Below, piece after piece: positions 42,665 through 55,264 of a DNA stretch of 64,000 bases. Positions within the stretch are counted from its first letter, which is position 1. Every line of letters begins with the position of its first letter. Location of the stretch: contig NC_088306.1 of assembly GCF_032854445.1 (NCBI RefSeq), positions 8,828,193 through 8,892,192 on the forward strand, written 5' to 3'. This stretch comes from Liolophura sinensis (Eukaryota; Mollusca; Polyplacophora; Chitonida; Chitonidae). Position numbers and translations under genes: made by a program. The notes under the pieces are model-generated. The model saw nothing but the letters and a program-made list of their open reading frames with translations. It searched no databases and was not told the DNA's origin.

Positions 42665-43028
42665 TTCTCCCCGTGAAACAGATAGGGGAAGCTTTAACAT
42701 CATTCCCAAGCTCATCGTGGGGCCTTCGGCACATGGCGATTACGTGTAAACGTACGTCAAACAAATTCGCCCAGTCCTGATAGGTTTTCTCCGGAAGTGA
42801 ACTATCCCAGAAACCTCTTGTGACCGTAAGATTTGAACTCCCTGTGCCCTGAGGCAATCAGTTTTTGTGGTAGGCTTCGTTTTGCGCCAATATCGCTCAA
42901 AACGACACCGGGCATTTTTTTTTTCTGTTGAGGAGGTCACCTGATCGGAATGGCTATGTCAGCCATAGATGGATTTAATGATGTTTCAAGGAATATATCT
43001 TCGTAACTTGTATTGAGAGAGAGTTCAG

Positions 43029-43075
43029 AAAATATTCGATCACAATCAACCCTATGGATTGTGATCGAATATTTT
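43029..43075. repeat. Perfect 19-bp inverted repeat with 9-base loop
   Basis: The arms are AAAATATTCGATCACAATC and its exact complement GATTGTGATCGAATATTTT. A second small hairpin (TAGCTATA ... TATAGCTA) follows directly. It lies 365 bases after the ligand B stop, so it may be in its 3' UTR, or be a tiny MITE. Confidence 0.9.
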
Positions 43076-43677
43076 AGCTATATTATATATTATAGCTATA
43101 TTTGCAGTCCCACAGAATGACTTCGGATGAATGAGTAAATTTTAATTTATCTCTTAATTCTTAAATAATTTAAACTTATATTCACACATAAATGTATATC
43201 ATTTCGTGTATATCAGTTCAGCTGTTACTTTGAAATGCAACGTTTCGTGTGTGTCAAGCCACAGTCTTTTTCTAAGTTTATTTCTAAGTGACTTTAATAT
43301 TAAACCACCCTGTTTGTTTCAAAGAGGGCATTAACAATGTTAAAGGCAGTTACTGTATCCATCAAGCATATTTCATACCGGGTATTTTGCACATTCACAG
43401 CGGACACATGGTCTTGTCACCACGATCGCTGGTTTAATGAAGACGAGCGCACAAATCAGTGTTTTTGGCTTACATACGTGATGGGCCCGTTTTTATCAAG
43501 CAACTCAAGACTTAAGACTTAAATTACCAACTCAGAACAGGAAAGAACACAACTTGCGGTTGGTACATTGTTCTGCAGAAGATAGTCAGCGTATAAATTT
43601 TAAACTTCTGGAGCGAAGCATTTTAATTGTACATTGTAGCTTTATTTGAACTTTTGTCTTAAGATGTTTGATAAATA

Positions 43678-43975
43678 TGGGCCCAGATGTATAATGGGAG
43701 CACGCCATTATGGGCCCCGATGTATAATAGGAGCACTCCATTATGGTCCCAGATGTATAATGGGAGCATTCCATTATGGTCCCAAACGTATAATGGGAGC
43801 ATTCCATTATGGTCCCAGATGTATAATGGGAGCACTCCATTATGGTCCCAGATGTATAATGAGAGCACTCCATTATGGACCCAGATGTATAATGAGAGCA
43901 CTCCATTATGGGCCCAGATGTATAATTGAAGCACTCCATTATGGGCCCCGATGTATAATGGGAGTACGCCATTAG
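43678..43975. repeat. 33-bp minisatellite, nine units, each self-complementary
   Basis: The unit is CCCAGATGTATAATGGGAGC + ACTCCATTATGGT. Within each unit ATAATGGGAG and CTCCATTAT can pair, so the array can form a series of hairpins. The 33-base period keeps frames open on both strands (109-128 codons), which I regard as a by-product. Confidence 0.93.
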
Positions 43976-44449
43976 ATAATGTAAGCCTCATTGTCGATGT
44001 TAGTCAATATGTGTCATTTCACAATGAAATATGATGCGGAGGTCTACCATTGATGGTTTTATTATTAAATAAACCAGGCTTGTATTATAGATTAATCAGG
44101 TGTAAATGGATTGTCTCACCGTTTTAATCTGCAGATGTTGTTGGCCATTTTATACCCCCCACCCCACAACCCCCCACCCCGCTCCGCCCTTACAATATTG
44201 TTGAACTGATTAATCTGTCTATTTGCGTACGGTAATAGGCATTAGGTATTCGAAAAATCTTATTTTGAGAATTGAAAATGAATTGGAATGGCTTTGTGTC
44301 TCCACTGGTACCATTGTGTTTTTTTTTATGAGAAACAGGGCTGTATGTGGTATGGTGTTGTGTTGTAAGGCGTGGTTGTGAAAAGGATTTGTGTAATTAT
44401 GCATGGTTGTGGAATTTGTATCACAACAATATGTTGTGGAAGACATTTG

Positions 44450-44500
44450 TGTAATATTCTTGACTGCGGCGTAAGACTTCAGTCAAATAAATAAATAAAC
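44450..44500 (+). mobile_element. SINE S1 tail fragment
   Basis: AATATTCTTGACTGCGGCGT, AAGACTTCAGTCAAATAAAT. Confidence 0.7.
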
Positions 44501-44509
44501 TAGTCCACA

Positions 44510-47489
44510 CTGAGACATTTAAAAACTTTACATGCGCAATTGATTTTCTGACAGAACAAATTAAAAGAAAGTGTTTACATATGTGTTAGTAGAGCCGTGT
44601 TGATCAGACAAGTCTTTATTACCATCTTACTTAGTTCATTTTTTTTGATCGAAATTCTCACTGCTACTTGTTTGAACTTTATATTCATTGATCGCTATTG
44701 GTTCAACTTTCATAAGATATTGTTGCTGCGTAAAATTACATATGTTATCTAGAATGGCTCCAGTAATTTTAAAACTTATCGCTTATCGAAAAGATATGTT
44801 TCTTTATTAGCAATGGAATAAAACTTTAACTGGGGGTAAATGGCTTTTGACAACTAGTTTTACTCTGCTGCAGGCTTTCCTAGTAATAACAGATGCTGCT
44901 AGGAATAGGGGATTTTGCTTACAATCTATTGTTCTGTTGATGTGAGTATATTTTGTGTACGATCAGTTGTGCTGTTCCTATTAAATGTCGTTTTGTGTAT
45001 GGTGGAGCAGTGATGTTCTTACGAGCACGACGTTTTATGTACGACAGAATCCCAAGGTATTGTCGTTGAATCTTCCGCTTTGTGTACGATTTATGTTGTT
45101 GCTGTTGTAAAGCATTGTGTGCGATTCACTTTGCTTTTTCTGTGGATATGCTATTTTGTGTAAAGCTAGATGTGCTTCTGCTGCAAATATCGCACCTTAA
45201 TAATGTACAGTTTACACAACTGCCCTGCAAAGCATAAACATGAGGTTCCATGTACGCTTTGTCATATTGCTGTGAGTATGACATTTGTGTTGTTACAAAA
45301 ACATGACTTGGAATTATATAACCTGTATTGTTTGTGTTTAGTCACTTTAGATTTTCTCTCCTATATTTTGTAACCTTATATTATATGTATTATGTCATGC
45401 TTACTCATATAATGCATTACTTACCCTATACCAGTGTTGTTGTTGTGCACCCTATATGTATTCATCTGAAGATGCATCTTTATGGTCCGCAATTTTGAAT
45501 GACTGTACATAATTTGTACATAGTTTTACTTTTAATATTTGTGGAACTGGATTGTTTTGTACATGAATAATTATTGAAGCAGGATATGTAGTGTAATTAG
45601 TGTCCAATGTATGATTAACTGCTTTCTTATTACGCACATAACTCCAAGCATAATAAATATACATTGTCCATCATTCTATATGATACAGATAGATTATTCA
45701 TATCGTTATAACGGCCTCGTCTTACGTGCAAGACCGGAACCCGTCTCACGTGGAAAACCGAAACCCGTCGAGTCGAGTAGTATCCAGATTAAAGTATCCC
45801 GGTCCGATGCCATGCCTAACTGAGCTCAAAATTTAAAACCTTGTTACAGAGCCTATTTTTTGGTACTGGAAGTTAAAATGTTGGCATACTTGTCCAAAGA
45901 CAACATTTATGGGATGGTCACATATTAATTTTTGATGCTCAACGTATGCTCTAAATCCCATGTCAAATTTTCAGGTAAGAAAGAAATGGCTGATTGAATC
46001 TGCCCGTACACCTCTCTTATGCTTTTTCAGCTTAGCTGAAAATTCAGTACTGGTCGCTTCAATGCCAGTACAATGTAATTTGTTACAGGGTGTTATGTCT
46101 GGTGTCTGACATGGCGTTCCAAGTGATACAGAACTACAAATATATAGGCATTTCGACAAACCTGGTTCAAGCTTACACCTTCGTTACTTGACCTATATGA
46201 AGATAAAAGTGACTTTAATCTCCATGCAAACAGATCAACGCTCACTAATACTTCGAAGGCATCAAAGCAGTAGTCTTTTTTTCTTTTGTTTCAGCAGTAC
46301 ATTTTTGTCTTCAACCCTACGGCTAAATTGGTTATGTTTGTATCATGGTTTATTGTGTTTTTTATATGCCATTAAAGAGTCTATAAAGCAGAACTATGTT
46401 TTGTTGGTAACGTTTATGGTTTGTGAATTTCAAACAGCCCTTCATCAAAACAGCCAACCATGTACGATCACATACTTACGTTTCTTATGTTTGTAGTCTT
46501 TTATATGGTGAGATCTTATTCTCCATGTGCTTCGCAATTATCAACCCAAGAGAATTCCTTAACTGTGTATAAGATGTTATTTTAGCAAAATTAACGTACG
46601 GTAGCCAAACATTTTCTGGCAAAAGAATTTTCGTCTAAACAAAAGTTAATAGCAATCAGTAAAATACGGCCTATAAGTAAAGATTGGAAATCAGCATATC
46701 TGAACAACTAGCCCGGAATTTAACAGCTCCTCTCACTGTTTTACGAATTTCATTTAATTATTCTTGTATACCGAGGGTATCAACCGGTGTGCTTGTCTGT
46801 AACATATTGGACCAATTTTAATTAATTTACCTCAAATTTTAGGTTCTATGCTTATTTCAAGGACACATCAAGTACATATTTAAGTATATATAGTGTTTTG
46901 TGTTTTTACAGGTGTATATTAACTATAAAGGTTTGCATAGTTTACTTAAACTGCCGGTACGATAAATGAACATAAGTCTTTACAAAGGTTTGGATGTGAT
47001 ATGCACGGGTTTGTAGAAGTGAATATGTTTACATTCGTGTCTGTTTGCACGACGGTTAAGCTTATGTAACGGTATTTTATTATGCGTACAACGAACATTG
47101 TTCCCATGAGGACATTTGTGCGATATGTTTGTGTGTGCGTACATTCACTTTACATGTTTGGAATATTGCATGTGTACTGTGAAATGCAGGACATTGTGTC
47201 TCATTGCAGATTTGTAAATAAACTGTTTCATCATCTTTCATTAAGAGCAATGGTTGTTATGTGTTCTGTGTTTCTGTGATATTAAATAAATGTATGTATG
47301 AATGATTGAATGGATTAATGGAGTTTAGCGCCACACTGGCAGTATATCAGCTATGTCGGTGCGAGCACATATAAGGATCAGGTAGACTTTTTGTCTGTCT
47401 ATATTTAAACAACTGTCCAAAAAAAGGAAGGAGGCATTTAAAATCGAATTAAGAAAATAAAGTCAGATTTGTAAAGCCACATCAAATAT
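44510..47489. other. 3-kb AT-rich stretch without a recognisable gene
   Basis: At 44930-45170 a degenerate motif (TTTTGTGTACGA, TTTTATGTACGA, TTTGTGTACGAT, ATTGTGTGCGAT) recurs roughly every 45-60 bases, like a decayed minisatellite. At 45715-45775 the motif ACGTG-AA-ACCG-AACCCGTC occurs in tandem. The remaining frames show no family pattern. Confidence 0.4.
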
Positions 47490-47707
47490 TTTTAATTTAT
47501 TTATTTATTTGATTGGTGTTTTACGCCGTACTGAAGCATATTTTACTTATACGACGGCGGCCAGCATTATAGTGGGAGGAAACCGGGCAACGCCCGGGGG
47601 AAACCCACGACCATCCGCAGGTTGCTGCAGACCTTCCCACGTACGGCCGGAGAGGAGGTCAGCATGAGCTGGATTTGAACTCACAACGACCGCAGTGGTG
47701 AGACAAA
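47490..47707 (-). mobile_element. SINE S1, lacking the tRNA head
   Basis: A very well preserved body: ATTGGTGTTTTACGCCGTAC, TACGACGGCGGCCAGCATTA, GGGAAACCCACGACCATCCG, GTACGGCCGGAGAGGAGG and GATTTGAACTCACAACG up to the B box. It looks like one of the younger copies. Confidence 0.9.
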
Positions 47708-48264
47708 TATTTTTAAAGCTATGGGGGTATTGTACACCGACTACATCTTATGATATTGGCAAATGGCCATATTAAATGTTTCATGAAAATATCGCCAACG
47801 ATACTGTAGACTATCGAATATGGGCAGAGGCTAAACACTCAATCTGGATATTTCTTGTTTCCTCTCCCGCTGACTTTACCCGCAGTATTTTCAATTTTTG
47901 ACGTGAAAATTACCCTCACTTTGGCAGCAAGATACCTAAGGGTTCTGCATTTGGAGATTACGTATCTCTCCTCGTAACATTTGTTAGACGATTTCAATCA
48001 CGTTACTACTGCAAAACTTTGCGTGTCAAGGTTATTTCATCAAACGCCTTCACTTAGTTTCTTAAGTTTTTCAAGTAAATATGTAAAGAGCGTCCAGAAT
48101 CCCTGGCACTTGGTTTCATGACTGCGTCTCACGCCGCTAAACCCGGGGCTAGGGACTGTATACTCATCCTGTTTAATTTGTTTCGCCACGTTAAGTACAT
48201 GAACAGTTCAAATCAAAGCCCTACTGATATACATATTTCATTATCTAACCTGGTACAACCATTT

Positions 48265-48500
48265 GAATACCGATTTCCCCCTCATTCATCTAGAACATTC
48301 CAACATCTCTCCAACACCATTGATAACTGTTGAGTGTTTGTCTTTAAATTATCCCGTCCTAATTACAATTTTTTGGAGAGCTAGTGTTAAATGTTGTTTT
48401 GGAAATGGATCTTGCGATTATCGACTTGGAGCGCCCCTTACGGACTACGAATGGTATGCGAATGTTGGACATGACGCTTATATATATACTTGACTTGAAT
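48265..48500 (+). repeat. R1 repeat
   Basis: CATTGATAACTGTTGAGTGT, TATCCCGTCCTAATTACAAT, TGTTGTTTTGGAAATGGATC, TTGCGATTATCGACTTGGAG and GGTATGCGAATG follow the order of the copy at 5745-6025. Confidence 0.6.
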
Positions 48501-49187
48501 TACTTGGAACGGCCACATCAGTTGTTTCGACGCACGGATAATGCCATACTGACAGTCAAATGGAACACTGTCTGGATCGATTCTCCCATTAAGTATAAAC
48601 TTTTGTGGGAATATTTGTTTGAGACATTAAAATGAGTTGAAGAATTTTTAATATTTTTACAAAAGTTAAGTGTCCTTTCATGTTGATTGTCCAGTGCGTG
48701 GAAATGACAGCAACAAACAACTTTTACATCATTTATCCTTGCTCCAATATGATTTCTATTGAATATATTTAGCTTCAATCTTTCTGTCCTTCTCCGCTGA
48801 AGCCAAGTGTTCGAATTCGGCTTAAAGTCAGGTATATCATGAAATCTATCTCTTTTCCACCGATGCCAGTCGTTTCGTGGTTTGGTTTCGTTCAGCTATA
48901 AACCTGACGCTTTCGAATAAAAGAAATTCTTGACTGCAACGTTCATAAGGCCATCACGTAGACTGAACCTTTAATTAGACAAGAACAACGACTGATGCTT
49001 AGCTTCTTATGTGATGGTAATCAATCTTAGGGCTATTGAAAATCAGAATCATGAGGGTAAACCACCTAACTTTGGCGAGTTAGCATCAAAGGTTTTGGAA
49101 AGTGGACGTTAGGGTAGGCCTGTTACATGGCGACATAGGCGCGATAAGAGTCGTCTATGTTAACCCACTGTTCTCAGCGCAGCATTG

Positions 49188-49412
49188 CTTATTTATTTAT
49201 TTATTTATTTATATTTTTGACTGGCGTTTTACACCGAACTCAAGAATATTTCACTTATACGACGGCGGCTAGCATTGAGGTGGTAGTAAACCAGGCAGTG
49301 TCCGGGGGAACCCCACGAACATCCAGATTGCTGACAGGCCTTCCTACGTACAACTGAAGAGAGAGCCAATTTGAACAGGACTTGAACTCACAACGACCGC
49401 ATTTGGGAGGGC
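49188..49412 (-). mobile_element. SINE S1, head missing
   Basis: The TTTATTTA end, GACTGGCGTTTTACACCGAA, TACGACGGCGGCTAGCATTG, CCACGAACATCCAG and GGACTTGAACTCACAACGAC are present. Confidence 0.85.
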
Positions 49413-49808
49413 CCTATCATCGCCTATCAGCCTGTACATCCGACCCCACCATTGCTTAAGCCTGTGAACATTAGCCTTTGGACTAAAAAATCTCTAGCTA
49501 TTTGACTCACAGTTCTAATTCCAGTGCATGGATAATCTTTTGAACTTGACCTTCACTATTTCACACATCGCCTGCGAGCCGACACACATGACCTTGGCAT
49601 TGCTTAAGTCTGTTAATCTGACATTCAGAAATTCATACATCCCTAACGTTATTACTTCATGGACATGACTTTTGTTTACTGGTAAACCTTTGAGCAAGAC
49701 ATTTGGAAATTTATGCATCTGTATTTAAGCTTTTTTATTCAGTTTTGACATCAGCAACTTGTTTAGTCTATGGATATGACCTTCTGCCCTTTACTGATCT
49801 TTAACTTT

Positions 49809-50047
49809 GTTTATTTATTTCATTGGTGTTTTACGCCCTACTCAAGAATGTTTCACTTATACGACGGTGGACGGCATTATGGAGCTGGGCGGAAACTCAC
49901 GACCATCCGCAAGCTGCTGGAAGACCTTCCTACGCACGGCCGGAGAGGAAGCCAGCATGAGCTGGACTTGAACTCACAGCGACCGCATTGTTGAAAGGCT
50001 TGTCGGACATCGCGCCTCGCTGGGATGCTAACCCCCTCAGCCAAGTA
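49809..50047 (-). mobile_element. SINE S1, near full length
   Basis: Minus strand, with the head at the right end (GGGATGCTAACCCCCTCAGC), the B box in GGACTTGAACTCACAGCGAC, and body and tail intact apart from a deletion in the GGGCAGAGCCCGG part. Confidence 0.88.
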
Positions 50048-50058
50048 GCGTACTGACA

Positions 50059-50677
50059 TTTAAAAAGAAAAAACATAAAAATGATGTTAAAATCAGATGA
50101 AAGAGCATCAAAACTTATCTGCAAATATGGCCTTTAATATTTTTCGATTTTTTTTTTTTTTTTTTTTTTGAAGAAAAGTGTATTTAAAAGTTTTTTTGTA
50201 TGGTGGGTATTTGGAACCACCTTTTGGTCTTGATCGTCGTCGCATAATACCACTCTAAACAATGATGTGATGCATGTGTAATAAATTTATTTGAATGTGA
50301 ATTTGTTGTTTACATCCAAACATATGTACTTAATCTGAGTTATGATGAGTTATGATGAATTTAATATTTATGAAAATATTGAAAACATAAATGTGATTAA
50401 AATCCAGGTTGAACACATTTGTTATCTGAAAAGACCAAATTCTAGTGCAAGTATGTTTATTAAACCTGTGCTACAACCTAATTTATAACATTATTACACA
50501 AAGACTATATATACCAAAAGCAGGTCCCAAATACCCACCATACAAACATTATATTCAAGTGTCCGTTTACCTTTAAATAAAAGTTGAAAAAGTATTGAAG
50601 ACCACATTTACAACTTACTTTTCGCAGTCTTGCATCTGAACATTATGTAATTTCTATTTTCTCCACCTTTAAAGACA
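50059..50677 (+). mobile_element. MITE with terminal inverted repeats of about 150 bp, copy 2
   Basis: The outer end TTTAAA-GG-GAGAAAA is echoed inverted at CTCCACCTTTAAAG. Inner ends are TATGGTGGGTATTTGGAACC and GGTCCCAAATACCCACCATA. The interior matches copy 1 (8705-9265) in the opposite orientation (TTGTTGTTTACATCCAAACA, AAATCCAGGTTGAACACATT). The terminal TTTAAAGG and AAATCAGATGAAAGAGCATC pieces relate it to the TTAA MITE at 26529-26842. It is non-coding. Confidence 0.8.
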
Positions 50678-50894
50678 AATCGAGATTAAACAGATGGACG
50701 ATGGAAACCTCTGCCATTGGAGACCGTTTTGACGGAGTAGTTAAGACGAATTTCTTTTAAGGCTAGGTCACATTGGTGCGGGTTCAGCCGGGTCCTTGGC
50801 GGGGAGTTTATGCATTCCCCCTGTCACTGTTCGCGGGACGTTGCTGAGAATAAAGCGGACGACTTGTGGACGTGAGGGGAGTTTGCTTGTCTTC

Positions 50895-51180
50895 CACCAA
50901 TATGGTGTGCATATCTGTATGTCAAACGTGCAAAACTTAGCCAATAACTTGCCTTAGGTCGGTGGTTTTATTTGTCTCGATATGCATATGCGTCCAGGGT
51001 CAAAATTCGCCAGTAACTTTGAGAAAGGTCGGTGGTTTTATTTGCCTTAGACCAATATGGTGAGCATATCTGTACGTCAAACGTGAAAAAATTCGCCACT
51101 AACTTGCTATATGTCAGTGCTTTACCCCGGAACTCCATTTTCCTCTACCCATAAACTGATCACCATCGTATAATTAAACA
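50895..51180 (+). mobile_element. S3-family SINE bodies, two or three partial copies in tandem
   Basis: ACCAATATGGTG-GCATATCTG with GTCAAACGTG occurs at 50898 and 51051, and a GTAACTT / GGTCGGTGGTTTTATTTG segment occurs at about 50943 and 51010. It ends CCCATAAACTGATCACCATC, as in the copy at 21085. Confidence 0.6.
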
Positions 51181-51229
51181 ATGTATAACAATCCTTTAGT
51201 TTGATGGGGGAATCCTAAAATCTTTACCC

Positions 51230-51440
51230 CTGCATCACTTCTGTTTTTATCGCTTTTGTTTACCCCGGTTTCTCGCCTGTTTACCCCTGTATCGCGTCTG
51301 TTTACCCCTGTACCGCTTCTGTTTACCCCTGTATCGCGTCTGTTTACCCTTGAATTACTTCTGTTTACCTCTGTTTACCCCTGTATCACTTCGGTTTACC
51401 CGTGTACGCAAGTTTGTTAACCCTTGAGGCTGGTTTTGTT
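51230..51440 (+). repeat. 21-bp minisatellite, about nine units
   Basis: The unit is TCTGTTTACCCCTGTATCGC with a trailing G, drifting to TTACTTC and ATCACTTC variants. Confidence 0.88.
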
Positions 51441-51479
51441 TAACACGATGTTCTAACTTCGTGCCCTCTTGCAATCCAT

Positions 51480-52690
51480 GGATCCGGCGCTCTCATCTCA
51501 GCTGGTTCTGTAGTCAGTCAACCTGGGGTTCTCATCTCAGCTGGTTCTGTAGCCCGTCAACCCGGGCTTCTCATCTCTGCAGGCCAAGTAGCCTGTCAAC
51601 CCAGTGTCTTCATCTCAGCTGGTTCTGTAGTCTGTGAACCGGGGTTTAAACTCCGCCCGTCCTGTCGCCTGTAAACCGGAGATGAGATGAGAACTCCTGT
51701 ATTCTGTCAACCCTGGGTTCTCATCTCAGCTGGTCCTGAACTTTGTCAGCCCGGTGTCCTCATCTCAGCTGGTCCTGTAGTCTGTGAAGCCAGGATTCTC
51801 ATATCACCTGGCCATATAATCTGTGATCCCGGGGTTCTTATCCCAGCATGATCCTGCAGTGTGTCAACCTGGAGGTGGCATCTCAGCTGATCCTGCCTAC
51901 CGTCAAATCAGAAGGCAGGTCTGACTGCCCTGGGTTCTCATCTGAGCTGGTCCAGCAATCTCTCAGCTGGGGGTAATCATCTGAGCTCGTCCTGCAGTCT
52001 GTTAGCCCGGGGTTCTCCTCCCAGCTGGACCAGCAGTCTGTCAGCCTGGGGTTCACATTCAAGCTGGTCACGCCTTTTGTCAACTCGGGGTTATCATCTG
52101 AGCTGGTCCTATAGTCTGTCAACTCGGGGTTCTCATCCCAGCAGGTCCAGAAGTCTAACTGCCAGGGGTTCTCATCCCAGCTGGTCCAGCAGTCTGTCAA
52201 CTCGGGGTTCTCATCCCAGCTGGTCCAGCCTTCTGTCAATTCGGGGTTCTCATCTCAGCAGGTCCAGAAGTCTGACTGCCAGAGGTTCTCATCCCAGCTG
52301 GTCCAGCAGTCTGTCAACTCGGGGTTATCATCCCAGCTGGTCCAGCAGTCTGTCAACTCGTGGTTCTCAACTCAGCTGGTCCTATAGTCTGTCAACTCGG
52401 GGTTCTCATTCCAGCTGGTCCAGCAGTCTGTCAACTCGGGGTTCTCATCCCAGCTGGTCCAGCAGTCTGTCAACTCGGGGTTCTCATCCCAGCTGGTCCA
52501 GCAGTTTGTCAACTCGGGTTTTCATCCCAGCTGGTCCTATAGTCTGTCAACTCGTGGTTCTCAACTCAGCTGGCCCTATAGTCTGTCGACCTCGGGGTTC
52601 TCATCTGAGCAGGTCCTATATTCTGTCAATCCCGGGTTCTCATCTAAACTGGTCCTATAGTCTGTTAACCCGGGGTTCTCATCTAGTTCG
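51480..52690. repeat. 39-bp minisatellite, about 30 units, degenerate on the left
   Basis: The unit is AGCTGGTCCAGCAGTCTGTC + AACTCGGGGTTCTCATCCC. Left of 52000, units vary in length (36-45 bases) and sequence; right of 52080 they are regular. The multiple-of-three period yields a 221-codon frame on + and a 118-codon frame on -. Without splice or start context they are treated as non-coding. Confidence 0.93.
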
Positions 52691-52984
52691 TAGTAATCTA
52701 TGTGTCAAAACAGACATTCGTACACCGGCCGTAAACAAGTAAGAACGCCCCAGGTCAATAATGCTTAATAACTAGCATCATTATGTAGTACTACCACCAG
52801 AACGACAGCTGTTATCACTGTTACACTATTAATGTTATTACACACGTGTCTTTTCGACATTTTATGGAAACTGTTGGCTACTTCTACTTCCAGGTAGCTA
52901 CCTTGCGTCAGAATTATGTATATTTTTAAGACATTGTGATGCTGATTTATTAACTAAACTGACATTTGGGACTTGACCTGTATA

Positions 52985-53350
52985 TCGGACACTTAGCTAC
53001 TACTTTTACTGCTACAATTATTACTTCGCATATTACGACTGCTACCACTACCACTACGACTTCTACTACTATTACTGCTTCGAATTCTTCTTTTACCACT
53101 ATTGCTACTGTTGCATCTACTGCTACTACTGCTATTACTGCTACTATTACACCTACTGCTATTACTACTACTCCTACAGCTACAGCTATTACTGCTACTA
53201 CTGCTTCTCTTTCTACTACTATTAGATCTACTACTACTGCGACTATTGGTGGTATTACCGCTTCTACTACTGCTGCTACTGCCGCTACTGCTGCTACAGC
53301 TATTACTGCTTCTTCTGCTACTGTTGTTACTACTTGTACCACTACTGCTT
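52985..53350. repeat. Imperfect trinucleotide tract (NCT/NTT type)
   Basis: Some 120 triplets of the forms ACT, GCT, ATT, TCT and GTT are strung together. They are read as Thr/Ala/Ile/Ser on one frame, Leu on another and Ser/Arg or Val/Ala on the reverse strand. All frames are open because of composition. No gene context is seen. Confidence 0.85.
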
Positions 53351-53399
53351 CTACTATTAATTGCTACTTTTATCTCTATAACAGGGACATAACTGGTAG

Positions 53400-53650
53400 A
53401 AGTATGGATCAAAGAGTTGACTCCCGTTTTCTGACTCCAGTCTACCGGTCTACCAGTTTACCAGCTCACAAACTTCTTTACCTAAAACCTCATAAACTGC
53501 CAAATCTATCGCTGCTACAACAACATACGTGTAGCAGGTGGAAGAAAAGATCAAAGAACTGACACGTTTTCTGACTCAATCCACCAGCCTATCAGCTCAC
53601 GAGCGTTTCAGCCTAAAGCCTCGTTAACATTTAACACGACACGTTTAGTA
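53400..53650 (+). repeat. Two-copy tandem duplication of about 130 bp
   Basis: GATCAAAGAGTTGACTCCCG ... CCAGCTCACAAAC ... CCTAAAACCTCATAAACTG is repeated in diverged form as GATCAAAGAACTGACACG ... TCAGCTCACGAGC ... CCTAAAGCCTCGTTAAC. Confidence 0.6.
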
Positions 53651-53659
53651 TTTGTTGGG

Positions 53660-54955
53660 GGAAACCAGTGTATAAATACATGTGCCTTTAGAGACGATTT
53701 ATTATTCATTAAATATGCTTTTCAGTTCATTTGACATATAATAATTCTGATGAGTTATAAACAGTCATTTGGCACACACTGGTAAAACCATATTGAGGTA
53801 TAGAGCGAAATAGTTAAATAATCTAAGTGGAGGGAAAAAAGAACACACGAACAAATTCATACGCGAGTGGCACGTTCGATGAACTATGTTTACGAGCGCC
53901 TTGTGAATTTCCCCAGCTGTAGTAGGCCCTATATTTCCCCAGTTGTAGTAGGCCATATGTCTTCATAAACGAGACGAACGAACACCCCCTTGGTAGGATT
54001 ATTCAGGGAATAAACTTAACAAGGTAAGGAAGACTTTGCTAATTAACATGTGCTTCCCATCTGGATTTTCCAGTTATCTGATCAGGTCGTACATATACTT
54101 CCTACACTTTTTACAACCACGAATTTCATTGGTGCTCGATTTAGACTCGTTTAAAGACCAGCCAATGGCGAGGTTCTGGGATTTTCCAAAAACCCCCACG
54201 AAAGTCGACAGTTATCTGCGGTTTCTTCCTTTTTGATAGCAGACATAGAAGAGAAAGGGTAGCCACGTCCGCACCACTGAATAAAGGACATGGAAACTGC
54301 CCTGGTCAGTCAGATTTCATTGCGGGCCGTAAGTACACATATACGTAACGTTTTTTACGTACGCAAGCTTAGCTCATCTATCTCAAACTCGAGTCAAATA
54401 CGCAAAATTTACGAATAACTGTGTTTTACTTAACATCTTTCAAAAGTAGATGTAACAAAGGCAGTGTTAGACATCAATGTGCTAAATATAAAAGCTAACA
54501 CAGACAAGAGATTGCCTCGTTGAGAATGATTGACGGCATATGACTAGTCGTACTTAGTAAAACGACTCCTAAACAACAACAACACATTTTAACTCAAAGT
54601 AAATGTGATGATCTGTAGACGTTTATTCCAGTTTTTTACGAAGCTTATGGTTACAACAATAACTGGAGAGCTATGTGGAGGGATGTATTTTTTTTTAAAA
54701 TAAAGTGATCAAAACAGCCGCAGATTGAAAAAAGAATGTATTTTTAAAGGTTTCATATGCCGTCATAAACCGAGTCTGCCCAGATGGAATTAAGTATCCA
54801 CAAGACCTAGTCCCTTTGCATTTCATTTTGATGTCACTTTGTTTAGAAAATATACGACTATACAGCATATTGAACAATTGTGGACCCGTAACATCTCACA
54901 AATAGCCAATAACATCATTGTTTTTTCTTCTTCTTTTTGTTATCTTTTTTACTTT
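53660..54955. other. Unassigned spacer
   Basis: A short direct repeat (CCCCAG-TGTAGTAGGCC, twice, 53910-53955) is the only pattern noted. Confidence 0.35.
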
Positions 54956-54959
54956 TTGT

Positions 54960-55110
54960 CTTATTTTGCTTAGGCCGTGGTGTTTGGAATGTGTAAGTTG
55001 CTACCTGCAGAAACAAACTGACAAGAACCTGCATTTCACCGATTACGTGTGACAATTTGCCTCACACTGCCGATGCTGCTCCTTTCTATTTCTGTGTACT
55101 GCAGTCTTTT
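54960..55110 (+). repeat. R2 repeat, diverged
   Basis: TAGGCCGTGGTGTTTGGAAT, TTTCACCGATTACGTGTGAC and AATTTGCCTCACACTGCCGA follow R2 order. Confidence 0.5.
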
Positions 55111-55264
55111 GCATTAAAAAATCAGTAGAGAAACTACTATGAAGGTAATGTTATTATATTTTATAAATTTCTGCCCATAAAAATCCGCATGATAAAGGAG
55201 TAAATTTTTAAAGATTTCTCAAGAAGGGGAAATAACAATTTATGAAGAAAAATTGTCCTGAATT

